A stretch of 64,000 nt of DNA from positions 434,001-498,000 of the forward strand of contig NZ_LAZX01000094.1 of the NCBI RefSeq assembly GCF_000980895.1, given 5' to 3'. Made by a program: the position numbers and the translations under genes. Positions within the stretch are counted from its first letter, which is position 1; each line of letters opens with the position of its first letter. The notes beneath the pieces were generated by a model that was given only the letters and a program-made list of their open reading frames with translations, had not been told where the DNA came from and made no database searches. This stretch comes from Sphingomonas sp. Ag1 (GTDB taxonomy: Bacteria > Pseudomonadota > Alphaproteobacteria > Sphingomonadales > Sphingomonadaceae). Of this stretch, positions 46,638 to 54,788 are shown piece after piece.

Positions 46638-48461
46638 TCAGGCGGCTTCGGCCGACCGCTTGTGGCGCTTGCGCTCGTTCGAATCGAGGTAGCGCTTGCG
46701 CAGGCGGATCGTCTTGGGCGTCACTTCGACCATCTCGTCGTCGTCGATGTACGCAATCGCCTGTTCCAGCGTCATCTTCTTCGGCGGGGTCAGGCGGATC
46801 GCATCGTCCTTGCCGCCCGAGGCGCGGAAGTTCGTCAGCTGCTTCGCCTTCATCGGGTTGACCTCAAGGTCTTCCGTCTTGGCGTTCTCGCCGATGATCA
46901 TGCCCTCGTAGAGCGCCTCACCATGGCCGACGAACAGGATGCCGCGCGCCTCGAGCGGGCCGAGCGCGTAGGACTGTGCCTCGCCGGCGCCGTTGGAGAT
47001 CAGCACGCCGTTCTTGCGGCCCTCGATCGGGCCCTTGTGCGGGCCATATTTCTCGAACAGCCGGTTCATAATGCCCGTGCCGCGCGTGTCGGACAGGAAT
47101 TCACCATGATAGCCGATCATGCCGCGCGACGGCGCGGAGAAGGTGATGCGCGTCTTGCCACCGCCCGACGGACGCATGTCGGTCATCTCGGCCTTACGCA
47201 GGTTCATCTTCTCGACGACGGTGCCCGAATGCTCCTCGTCCACGTCGATGATGACGGTTTCATACGGCTCGAGCTTCTTGCCGTTCTCGTCCTCGCGGAA
47301 CAGCACGCGCGGGCGGCTGATGCCGAGCTCGAAGCCCTCGCGGCGCATCGTCTCGATCAGAACGCCGAGCTGAAGTTCGCCACGGCCGGCGACTTCGAAG
47401 CTGTCGCGGTCGGCCGATTCGGTCACCTTGATCGCGACGTTCGATTCCGCCTCGCGGAACAGGCGGTCGCGGATCATGCGGCTCGTCACCTTGCTGCCCT
47501 CGCGGCCCGCCATCGGCGAATCGTTCACGGCGAACCGCATCGACAGCGTCGGCGGATCGATCGGCTGCGCCTGGATCGCCTCGGTCACGGTGATGTCGGC
47601 GATGGTGTTCGACACGGTCGCAACGGCAAGGCCGGCGAGGCTGATGATGTCGCCGGCGCGCGCCTCGTCGGTCGGCACGCGCTCAAGGCCCTGGAAGGTC
47701 ATGATCTTGGACGCGCGGCCCGTCTCGATCACCTTGCCGTCCATGTCGAGCGCGTGGATCGGCTGGTTGATCTTCACCGTGCCCGAATTGACGCGGCCGG
47801 TGAGCACGCGGCCAAGGAAGTTGTCACGATCGAGCAGCGTCACCAGGAAGGTGAACGGTGCGTCGACGTCGAGCGCCGGCGGCGGCACGTGATCGACGAT
47901 CTTCTGGAACAGCGGGGTCAGCGTGCCCTCGCGGCGATCGGGATCCTCGCTGGCGTAGCCGTTGCGGCCCGAGGCGTAGAGAACCGGGAAATCGAGCTGC
48001 TCGTCGGTCGCATCGAGGCTGACGAAGAGGTCGAACACCTCGTCCAGCACTTCCTGGATCCGCTGGTCGGGACGGTCGACCTTGTTGACGACGACGATCG
48101 GGCGCAGGCCCAGCGCCAGCGCCTTGCCGGTCACGAACTTCGTCTGCGGCATCGCGCCTTCCGACGAATCGACCAGCAGGATCACGCCGTCGACCATCGA
48201 GAGAATACGCTCCACCTCGCCGCCGAAGTCGGCGTGGCCCGGGGTATCGACGATGTTGATACGGGTGCCTTCCCACTCAATCGAGGTCGGCTTGGCCAGA
48301 ATGGTGATCCCGCGCTCTTTCTCGAGATCATTGGAGTCCATGGCGCGCTCTTCGATGCGCTGATTGTCTCGAAAGGTGCCCGACTGGCGAAAGAGCTGGT
48401 CGACAAGAGTAGTTTTGCCATGATCGACGTGCGCGATGATGGCGATGTTGCGCAACTGCAT
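46638..48461 (-). CDS. typA: Ribosome-associated GTPase TypA/BipA
   Basis: Translational GTPase needed for growth under stress, cold and low pH, and for 50S assembly. 607 residues, standard length. G1 is AHVDHGKTTL, G3 is DTPGHADFGGEV, G4 is NKVDRPDQR. The C-terminal domain follows EF-G-like domains III and V (VLFREDENGKKLEPYE, GVLISNGAGEAQSYALG). A gap of about 180 bases separates it from the oxidoreductase gene. Confidence 0.97.
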   Translation of the reverse strand: MQLRNIAIIAHVDHGKTTLVDQLFRQSGTFRDNQRIEERAMDSNDLEKERGITILAKPTSIEWEGTRINIVDTPGHADFGGEVERILSMVDGVILLVDSSEGAMPQTKFVTGKALALGLRPIVVVNKVDRPDQRIQEVLDEVFDLFVSLDATDEQLDFPVLYASGRNGYASEDPDRREGTLTPLFQKIVDHVPPPALDVDAPFTFLVTLLDRDNFLGRVLTGRVNSGTVKINQPIHALDMDGKVIETGRASKIMTFQGLERVPTDEARAGDIISLAGLAVATVSNTIADITVTEAIQAQPIDPPTLSMRFAVNDSPMAGREGSKVTSRMIRDRLFREAESNVAIKVTESADRDSFEVAGRGELQLGVLIETMRREGFELGISRPRVLFREDENGKKLEPYETVIIDVDEEHSGTVVEKMNLRKAEMTDMRPSGGGKTRITFSAPSRGMIGYHGEFLSDTRGTGIMNRLFEKYGPHKGPIEGRKNGVLISNGAGEAQSYALGPLEARGILFVGHGEALYEGMIIGENAKTEDLEVNPMKAKQLTNFRASGGKDDAIRLTPPKKMTLEQAIAYIDDDEMVEVTPKTIRLRKRYLDSNERKRHKRSAEAA

Positions 48462-48545
48462 CGGAATTCCTGAATGGCCGCGGCCCTCGCGGCGTTGAGG
48501 CGCCGTTAGCCTATTTGCTGCGCTGCGGCTAGAGCCGGCAGAACA

Positions 48546-48575
48546 GCCGGGCAGAGATGTAGTTCCCTGCCCGGC
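48546..48575 (-). terminator. Terminator-like hairpin after the TonB-dependent receptor gene
   Basis: Perfect 9-bp stem GCCGGGCAG / CTGCCCGGC with a 12-base loop, 12 bases beyond the stop of the leftward receptor gene. No strong U-run follows, so it may be a weak terminator or a 3' stabilising hairpin. Confidence 0.5.
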
Positions 48576-48586
48576 CGATCATCTCA

Positions 48587-50974
48587 TCAGAAACGGCCGT
48601 ACAGCTCTATGCCGTAGAAGCGCGGTTCGCCGGCGATATAGGTCGGCGTGCCGAACGTGCCACCGGTGTTGCCCGCGTCGATCAGATAGCGTTCGTTGGT
48701 GAGGTTGCGGGCAAAACCGCCGATCCGGTAGCGGCCGTCAGCAAACTCCACCCCGGCACGCACGTTGACCAGCGTATAGCCGTCCTGGCTGATCTCCTCC
48801 CGGTTGGGCAGTTCGAAGAACACCTTGCTCTGATAGCTCGCCGAGGGCGTGGCGTAGAAGGTGACGCCGTCCGCCAGCGGCAGGCGAAGCGATGCGCCGC
48901 CCGCCGCGATCACCTCCGGCTGGAGGCGGAAGCGGTTGCCGGCGAAGGCGTTGGTGCCACCGCCGGGCAGCGGCTTGTCGCTGATCCCGCCGTCGATATA
49001 GCCGAAGCTGCCGAAGACGCTGAGGAAGCGGGTCGGGCGCCAGGTGCCCTCCAGCTCGACGCCAAGGTTGTTGGCGGTGCCGGCGCTTTGCGTGGTCACG
49101 CGGCCGTCGGGATCGGTGACGCTGACCTGGAAGTCGTCATAGGTCTGGTAGAAGACCGACAGCGTACCAGACAACGTGCGGCTGCCCGCCTTGATGCCGG
49201 CTTCGTAGTTCCAGACGGTTTCCTCCGGCACGATCTGCAGCGCGGGGATCGCACCGGCCGGGCCGGCGGCGGAGCCGAGCTGCACCACGGGCGAGCGACG
49301 TCCCTTGCTGACGGTGGCGAAGACGTTGAGGTCGTTGGTCACACGGTAGAGCGCGTTCACGCGCGGGAGCACCGCGGCGAAGCTGCGCTCCGCCACGAAC
49401 TTCGCGCCGCCGGTGCCGACCGTGCCGAGCAGGCTGGTGCGCACGCCGAGCGGGGCGAGCAGCACCGAATTGGGCTGGATCGCGCTGTAGCCCGACTGGC
49501 GATCCTCGATCAGCACGCGCGCGCCGGCGGTCACCTCAAGGGCGTCGGTCGGGATCCAGGTAGCGTCGGCGAACACCGAATAGGTGTCGTTGTTGCCATA
49601 GTTGGTGAACTCCGACGCATAAGGCACGACGGTCGCAGCGCCGCGCGACAGGATCTGCGTGGCCCGCGCGGCGAGGATGGCGCCGTTGGGCGCGATGCAG
49701 TTGGTGCCGGTCGGCAGGCCAGCGGCGTTCAGCGCGGCGCGCACCTGCGCATAAGGCGCGGCGATGGAACAGGCGATGTACGTGCCCTCCTCGGTCGAAA
49801 AGGGTACGCGCTGATAGCCGTTTTCGAAAAAGGCGTTCCAGCCGAACGAGGCGCGGTAGCGCTCCCCAGTGAAGTTGAAGCGACCTTCGTGGCTCCACTG
49901 GTCACCCTTCGCATCTTCGGCGAATTCCAGATACCAGGCGGGGCCACCGTCGGCGTCGAACGTCTCCAGCGCGTTGAAGCGGCGATAGCCGTTGACGGTG
50001 GTGAAGGTGACGCCGGGGGCGACATCGACGTTGATCGTCAGGTTCGCGTCATAGACGTCGCGGTCGAGGCCAAGCTTGCGCTTGCCGAGCACCTCCTGGC
50101 TGAACGGCGAGCCGGAGAGCTCCGCATAGCCGAAGTCGCCGGTCTGCCCGCCGGTGGGCGCGAACACACGGCTCTTGAAGGCGGTGCCGGGATTGCGCTG
50201 CCCGTCATAGGTGAGGACGAGATCGGCGGTGACGGCGTCCGACGGCGTCCAGCGCAGCGAGCCGCGGATGCCGCGCTGATCCTGGCCGTTCAGATCGTCC
50301 TGATCGACGCGACCCTGGTTCTGGTTCGGCACACCCGGATCGCCAGCGATGTTGCGGACATAGCCGTCGCGATATTTGTACGCGAAGGCGAGGCGCGCGG
50401 CGAGCGTATCGTTCCCGGCATTAAGGAAGCCGGAGACCTGCGCGCGATCGTAATTGCCATAGCTCGCCAGCAATTCACCCGAAAAGCCCGGCTGCGGCTT
50501 CGCCGAGACGATGCTGACCGCGCCGATCGCGGCGGCGGTGCCGAACAGCGTCGCCTGCGGGCCCTTCACCACCTCGAGCCGCTCGAGATCGAAGAGGTCC
50601 TGATACGCCCCGCGCGAGCGGCTGATATCAACGCCGTTATAGTAGAGGGTGACGCGCGCGCCCTGCTGCGACGATCCCGAATCCGAGGTGATGCCGCGGA
50701 TCACGAAGCCGGGGTTGTTCGCGCTCTGCTCCTGCACGCGCAGGCCCGGGACGAACAACGCCACCTCGGCAAGCGAATTGACGCCGATCTCGCGCATCCG
50801 TTCCTGCGTGACGGCGGTGACCGCGAGCGGCACGTCCTCGATCCTTTGCTCCACCTTCTGCGCGGTGACGACGATGTCGCCATCATCTCCCGGCACCTGA
50901 GCCTGGGCGAGTGCGGCCGTCGAAGAACAGGCGAGCAGCGTTGCGACGACGCCGCCCGAGAAGGCGCGGTTCAT
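48587..50974 (-). CDS. TonB-dependent outer-membrane receptor
   Basis: 795-residue transporter for an unidentified large substrate (siderophore, glycan or other). Signal peptide (ATLLACSSTAALAQA), a TonB box near the start (DIVVTAQK), the plug domain (VTLYYNGVDISRSRGAYQDLFDLERLEVVKGPQATLFG split here into its usual blocks), and a 22-strand barrel ending in GIELYGRF. Loop cysteines (IACSIAAP, GTNCIAPNG) could form extracellular disulfides. It stands alone, with no regulator or periplasmic partner adjoining. TonB for energising it may come from the operon at 60 kb. Confidence 0.93.
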   Translation of the reverse strand: MNRAFSGGVVATLLACSSTAALAQAQVPGDDGDIVVTAQKVEQRIEDVPLAVTAVTQERMREIGVNSLAEVALFVPGLRVQEQSANNPGFVIRGITSDSGSSQQGARVTLYYNGVDISRSRGAYQDLFDLERLEVVKGPQATLFGTAAAIGAVSIVSAKPQPGFSGELLASYGNYDRAQVSGFLNAGNDTLAARLAFAYKYRDGYVRNIAGDPGVPNQNQGRVDQDDLNGQDQRGIRGSLRWTPSDAVTADLVLTYDGQRNPGTAFKSRVFAPTGGQTGDFGYAELSGSPFSQEVLGKRKLGLDRDVYDANLTINVDVAPGVTFTTVNGYRRFNALETFDADGGPAWYLEFAEDAKGDQWSHEGRFNFTGERYRASFGWNAFFENGYQRVPFSTEEGTYIACSIAAPYAQVRAALNAAGLPTGTNCIAPNGAILAARATQILSRGAATVVPYASEFTNYGNNDTYSVFADATWIPTDALEVTAGARVLIEDRQSGYSAIQPNSVLLAPLGVRTSLLGTVGTGGAKFVAERSFAAVLPRVNALYRVTNDLNVFATVSKGRRSPVVQLGSAAGPAGAIPALQIVPEETVWNYEAGIKAGSRTLSGTLSVFYQTYDDFQVSVTDPDGRVTTQSAGTANNLGVELEGTWRPTRFLSVFGSFGYIDGGISDKPLPGGGTNAFAGNRFRLQPEVIAAGGASLRLPLADGVTFYATPSASYQSKVFFELPNREEISQDGYTLVNVRAGVEFADGRYRIGGFARNLTNERYLIDAGNTGGTFGTPTYIAGEPRFYGIELYGRF

Positions 50975-51084
50975 GATATTCCCCCGAATGTTCTGGCTGT
51001 GGTGAGCGGCCGCTAGGCCCCTGTCGTGGCAGCTTCGTTACTTTTCCGTGCCAATCGAAAGACAGCGCGTGAAATCAGGCACGT

Positions 51085-51112
51085 TTGCGCGAGTCCGACC
51101 AGCGTATTATAT
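51085..51112 (+). promoter_or_regulatory. Possible promoter of telA
   Basis: TTGCGC and TTATAT separated by 16 bases, the only sigma-70-like pair I could see in the receptor-telA divergent gap. The -35 is poor and this is a guess by eye. Confidence 0.25.
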
Positions 51113-51137
51113 CACTGGTACACTTGAACGAAGCACC

Positions 51138-51162
51138 GTCAGCCGCCATCGTGGAGGCTGAC
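51138..51162. repeat. Inverted repeat directly before telA
   Basis: Perfect 7-bp arms GTCAGCC / GGCTGAC with an 11-base spacer, ending 3 bases before the GGAGG ribosome site of telA. It could be an operator or a leader hairpin that modulates initiation. Confidence 0.5.
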
Positions 51163-51176
51163 GCTGGAGGATGTAG

Positions 51177-52388
51177 ATGGCGACCACCCCTGAAACGATC
51201 ACCGCGACGGACACGGCGCTGAAGCTGACGCCGCCCGACCCGGTGCCCACCGTGACGGCGGAGAAGGCCGCGGGACTTGTACCGGTCGAGGAAGGCGTGA
51301 AATCGAAGCTGGAGGAACGCGCCGATTACGCCGTTCAGCAGCTGATGGAGCGCGACGCGAACAGCCCGGAATTCGGCAAGGTGGTCGATGCGATCACCAA
51401 CATGGGCGCCAAGGAAATCCGCGATGCGGCGGGCCAGTCCAACCGCTTCCTCGATCGACCGGTGCGGGCGATGGATCAGGAAACCGGCGTCGGCAAGGAT
51501 CTCGCCCAGCTGCGCCGCGTGGTCGAGGATCTCGATCCCGGCAAGAAGGGCAATCTGACCGCGCCCCAAAAGCTGTTCGGGATCATCCCGTTCGGCAACA
51601 AGATGCGCAATTATTTCGACAGCTACAAATCCAGCCAGACGCACATCGCCTCGATCCTGAAAAGCCTGGCATCGGGCAAGGACGAGCTGTTGATGGACAA
51701 TGCGTCGATCGACACCGAGCGCGCCAATCTGTGGAGCGCGATGGGGAAGCTGGAACAGATGATCCAGCTGTCGAAGATGCTGGACCAGAAGCTGGAGGAC
51801 AAGGCCAACGAGCTGGACGCGACCGACCCCGCCAAGGCGAAGGCGATCCGCGAGACCGCGCTGTTCTACGCCCGGCAGCGCACGCAGGACCTGCTGACCC
51901 AGATGGCGGTCACGGTGCAGGGCTATCTGGCGCTAGACCTGGTCAAGAAGAACAATGTGGAGCTGATCAAGGGCGTCGATCGCGCATCGACCACCACGGT
52001 CGCGGCGCTGCGCACCGCGGTGACGGTGGCGCAGGCGATGACCAACCAGAAACTGGTGCTGGAACAGATCACGCAGCTCAACACCACGACCGCCAACATC
52101 ATCGATTCGACCGGCAAGCTGCTGCGGTCCAACACCGCGCGCATCCATGAGCAGGCGGCGAGCTCCGCCATCCCGCTTGAGACGCTGCAGCGCGCGTTCC
52201 AGAACATCTACGAGACGATGGACGCGATCGACACGTTCAAGCTGAAGGCGCTGGATTCGATGAAGACCACCGTCGACACGCTGTCGGGCGAGGTCGAGAA
52301 ATCGCGCGGCTATATCGCCCGGGCGGAAGGCGCAGCGCAGAACCGGCTGGGCAATTCGCCCGAGACCTTCAAGCTGGAGTCGCTGTGA
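51177..52388 (+). CDS. TelA-like toxic-anion resistance family protein
   Basis: 403-residue soluble, almost entirely helical protein of the TelA/KlaA family. The family is named for tellurite resistance, but its biochemical role is not established. Conserved parts: PGKKGNLTAPQKLFGIIPFGNK, a long coiled-coil half (LDQKLEDKANELDATDPAKAK), and the KLVLEQITQLNTTTANII C-terminal helices. GGAGG lies 6 bases before the ATG. The next gene overlaps its stop by four bases and is a membrane protein, matching the TelA-XpaC gene pair known in Firmicutes and others. Confidence 0.85.
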   Translation: MATTPETITATDTALKLTPPDPVPTVTAEKAAGLVPVEEGVKSKLEERADYAVQQLMERDANSPEFGKVVDAITNMGAKEIRDAAGQSNRFLDRPVRAMDQETGVGKDLAQLRRVVEDLDPGKKGNLTAPQKLFGIIPFGNKMRNYFDSYKSSQTHIASILKSLASGKDELLMDNASIDTERANLWSAMGKLEQMIQLSKMLDQKLEDKANELDATDPAKAKAIRETALFYARQRTQDLLTQMAVTVQGYLALDLVKKNNVELIKGVDRASTTTVAALRTAVTVAQAMTNQKLVLEQITQLNTTTANIIDSTGKLLRSNTARIHEQAASSAIPLETLQRAFQNIYETMDAIDTFKLKALDSMKTTVDTLSGEVEKSRGYIARAEGAAQNRLGNSPETFKLESL

Positions 52389-53113
52389 CCTCGCACGAGA
52401 CCGATCAGGCGCTGTCGAGCGCGCGCAACACGCTCGATCGCGTGCGGCTGCAATCGTTCGACACGCTGCCGGGCACGCGCGCGGTCAGCCGGCGGCCGCG
52501 GCAACGGCGCAGCGTGGCGAAGCGCGTCGCGGCGATCGGCGTGGCCAATGCCGCGATCCTGTTTGCCGCGGCGATCATCGGCATCGCGATAATGCCGATC
52601 GGGCTGTTCGGCGCGTTGGCGGTGCTGATGATGATGGCGGCAGTGACGCTCGCGATCGCCTTTGCACCCGGCCCCCGCCCGGTGACTCATGAAAAGCTGG
52701 CGCGCAGCGACCTGAAGGCGCTGCCGATGCAGACGACGCGCTGGCTCGATGCGCAGCGACCGGCCCTGCCCGCGCCTGCCGTCCAGATCGCCGACCGAAT
52801 CGGCCTCCGGCTCGACACGCTGGGCAAGCAGTTGCAGACGGTCGGCGACGAAACGCCCGCCGGTGCCGACATCCGCCGGCTGGTCGGTGAGCAGCTGCCC
52901 GATTTCGTCCGCGACTATCAACGCGTGCCGCCCGAGCTGCGCGCTACCGAGCGCAACGGCAAGACGCCCGACCGCCAGCTGATCGAGGGGCTGGAACTTA
53001 TCGAGCGCGAGATCGGCCAGATGAGCGAGGAGCTTGCCCGCGGTGATCTCGATTCGCTCGAAACGCGCGGCCGCTTCCTCGAGATGAAGTACAAGGATGG
53101 CGACCCCGCGTGA
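52385..53113 (+). CDS. XpaC-like membrane protein
   Basis: 242 residues starting at GTG overlapping the TelA stop. A basic, Arg-rich N-terminus, then a hydrophobic hairpin of two helices (ANAAILFAAAIIGIAIMPIG; GALAVLMMMAAVTLAIAF), then a cytoplasmic helical domain (QLPDFVRDYQRVPPELRA ... LIEGLELIEREIGQMSEELARGDL). XpaC-type proteins are paired with TelA in other bacteria; the order here and the two-helix topology fit, although sequence similarity is not confirmed. Function unknown. Confidence 0.6.
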   Translation: MTSHETDQALSSARNTLDRVRLQSFDTLPGTRAVSRRPRQRRSVAKRVAAIGVANAAILFAAAIIGIAIMPIGLFGALAVLMMMAAVTLAIAFAPGPRPVTHEKLARSDLKALPMQTTRWLDAQRPALPAPAVQIADRIGLRLDTLGKQLQTVGDETPAGADIRRLVGEQLPDFVRDYQRVPPELRATERNGKTPDRQLIEGLELIEREIGQMSEELARGDLDSLETRGRFLEMKYKDGDPA

Positions 53114-53203
53114 CGATCGGCGGGGAGCACTGCCGCTCGTTCAGCTAAGCCATCTTCATTAAACGACGCGACATTGTCATCGAAATGGGGTAGCGCGGCG
53201 GGC

Positions 53204-53983
53204 ATGAACGAACGCGTCCGCACCTTCGAAGGCATCCACAATTTCCGTGACTATGGCGGCTATGCGGCGCGCGATGGCCGGCTGAAGAGCGGGATCCTCT
53301 GGCGGTCCGGACAGCATGGCGGCGCCACCCCCGATGACCTCGCCGGCGTGGCGCAGATCGGCCTGTCGACGGTGATCGACCTGCGCGGCGACAGCGAGCG
53401 GCAGTCGATGCCGTGCCTGCGGCCCGAGCCGTTCGACGCCGTCGTGCTGTTCGCGGCGGGCGAGACCGTCGGCTCCGAACTGGCGCCGCACGAAGAGGCC
53501 GGGCGCGGCATCGCGACGGCGGCGGAGGCGAAGGAGGCGATGACGCGGCTCTACGTCAACATGCCCTATCGCGAAGTGCTGGTCCGCTCGCTGAGCCTGT
53601 ACTTCGACGCGCTGGCCACCCGCGAGGGACCGAGCCTGCTGCACTGCCTGGCGGGCAAGGACCGCACCGGGCTTGCGGCGGCGCTGCTCCACCGCCTGCT
53701 CGGCGTCCACGAGGATGACGTGATGGCGGATTACCTCCTCACCAACGTCGCGGGCAATCAGGCGCGCCGGATCGCGGCCGCGGGCGATTCGATCCGCGAG
53801 CGCTATGGCAGCCAGATCACCGACGACGCGATCGTGACGTTGATGGGCGTCGATGCGGATTACCTGCACGCCGCGACGCGCTCAATCGAGGAGCGCCACG
53901 GATCGGTCGAGCAATATGCCGAGGCGGTGCTGGGCGTGGATGCAGCACGCCGCGAGGCGCTGCGCCAACGACTGATCGATTGA
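53204..53983 (+). CDS. Tyrosine phosphatase-family protein
   Basis: 259-residue PTP-superfamily enzyme of the DUF/tyrosine-protein phosphatase 2 type. The opening NFRDYGGY motif and the active-site loop HCLAGKDRTG (Cys and Arg of CX5R, plus Lys, as in lipid or phosphotyrosine phosphatases) are intact. The general acid is likely in VIDLRGDSER. It may act on phosphoinositides or tyrosine residues; substrate unknown. It follows the TelA-XpaC pair after about 90 bases, on the same strand. Confidence 0.85.
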   Translation: MNERVRTFEGIHNFRDYGGYAARDGRLKSGILWRSGQHGGATPDDLAGVAQIGLSTVIDLRGDSERQSMPCLRPEPFDAVVLFAAGETVGSELAPHEEAGRGIATAAEAKEAMTRLYVNMPYREVLVRSLSLYFDALATREGPSLLHCLAGKDRTGLAAALLHRLLGVHEDDVMADYLLTNVAGNQARRIAAAGDSIRERYGSQITDDAIVTLMGVDADYLHAATRSIEERHGSVEQYAEAVLGVDAARREALRQRLID

Positions 53984-54005
53984 GCCGGAGCAGCGGCAGC
54001 ACCGT

Positions 54006-54051
54006 GACAATTTGCGACACTTTTGCGGCGCGCTGACAAACACGCGCGACA
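54006..54051. promoter_or_regulatory. Four GACA half-sites before the EF-hand gene
   Basis: GACA occurs four times on the plus strand at 54006, 54016, 54035 and 54048, in the pattern TGACAA-CGACAC and TGACAA-CGACAA. OmpR-type regulators bind direct repeats of about this spacing, and an OmpR-type regulator gene lies just downstream. The spacings (10, 19, 13) are not regular, so this is only a candidate. Confidence 0.35.
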
Positions 54052-54065
54052 ATCGGTGTGCATAT

Positions 54066-54111
54066 GGGTCCCATGACGGGAAGCAAGAGCTTCTCCTTTA
54101 GAAGGACCCGT
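54066..54111 (+). promoter_or_regulatory. Potentially switchable 5' leader of the EF-hand gene
   Basis: Just before the gene, GAAGC (54080-54084) pairs with GCTTC (54089-54093), and CTTCT (54090-54094) pairs with AGAAG (54100-54104); these two hairpins share bases and exclude each other. The second hides the AGAAGGA ribosome site (54100-54106), 11 bases before ATG 54118. Further arms GGGTCC/GGACCC (54066-54071, 54104-54109) and ACGGG/CCCGT (54076-54080, 54107-54111) also cover it. Read by eye only. Confidence 0.4.
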
Positions 54112-54117
54112 AAGTCA

Positions 54118-54711
54118 ATGAAACGCTTTATCTTTGCAGCCGCCCTCGCTGGCACCGCGATCTCCGGTGCGGCCATCGCCCAGACTGCCGCCCCCACCGC
54201 TGCCGCGCAGCGTGGCCCGGGCGCTGCCGACACCAACCGCGACGGCGTGGTGACCCGTGCCGAGGCGCTGGCCGCGGCTGATGCCCGCTTCGACCGGCTC
54301 GACGCGGACAAGAACGGCAAGCTGACCGCTGGCGAGCATCGCGGTCGCCGTGGCGGCGCTGAGGCGGAGGTAACCCGCGAGCAGTTTCGTGAACGTGCCG
54401 GCCAGCGCTTTGATCGCATGGACGCGAACAAGGATGGCCGCATCGACGCGGCCGAGCGCCAGGCGATGCGCGACAAGTGGAAGGGCAAGCGCGGCGGTCG
54501 TCACGGCGGCGGCATGGGCATGATGATGGGTGCCGATGCCAACCGCGACGGCGTGCTGACCAAGGCCGAAGCCGTTGCAGCGGCCGGCGCCATGTTCGAC
54601 CGCGTCGACACCAACCGCGATGGCCGCATCGACGCGGCCGAGCGGCAAGCCGCCCGCGGCGCGATGAAGATGCGCGGTGCCCCGAACGGCGAGGCTCGCC
54701 CGGCGCGCTGA
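54118..54711 (+). CDS. Periplasmic five-EF-hand protein
   Basis: 197-residue secreted calcium-binding protein. Signal peptide KRFIFAAALAGTAISGAAIAQ. Five EF-hand-type loops of the D-x-[DN]-x-[DN]-G pattern: DTNRDGVVTRAE, DADKNGKLTAGE, DANKDGRIDAAE, DANRDGVLTKAE and DTNRDGRIDAAE, with alanine-rich helices between. Between loops 3 and 4 is a GRHGGGMGMMMG stretch. ATG 54118 is the right start because it opens the signal peptide. A terminator follows; the regulator gene begins 77 bases on. Likely calcium buffering or sensing in the periplasm. Confidence 0.9.
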   Translation: MKRFIFAAALAGTAISGAAIAQTAAPTAAAQRGPGAADTNRDGVVTRAEALAAADARFDRLDADKNGKLTAGEHRGRRGGAEAEVTREQFRERAGQRFDRMDANKDGRIDAAERQAMRDKWKGKRGGRHGGGMGMMMGADANRDGVLTKAEAVAAAGAMFDRVDTNRDGRIDAAERQAARGAMKMRGAPNGEARPAR

Positions 54712-54742
54712 GCGCGCGCCGTGCGCGAAACCGATGACCGGA

Positions 54743-54768
54743 GCCGGGCGACGATCATGTCGCCCGGC
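54743..54768 (+). terminator. Terminator-like hairpin after the EF-hand gene
   Basis: Perfect 10-bp stem GCCGGGCGAC / GTCGCCCGGC with a 6-base loop, followed by CCTTTCC. The U-run is short, so read-through into the regulator gene is possible and would link the EF-hand gene to the two-component pair. Confidence 0.65.
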
Positions 54769-54788
54769 CCTTTCCGGCGGAGCATGAC

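Noticed and set aside
46509..48473. A 654-codon open frame on the plus strand opposite typA
   Set aside because: Same reasoning: typA is intact and certain, and the opposite frame has no domain or ribosome site.
49088..51016. A 642-codon open frame opposite the TonB-dependent receptor
   Set aside because: Low-complexity Arg/Gly/Ala content and full overlap with a well supported gene.
54226..54660. Short DNA repeats within the EF-hand gene
   Set aside because: They encode the repeated EF-hand loops and are explained by protein repeats, not by a CRISPR or mobile element.
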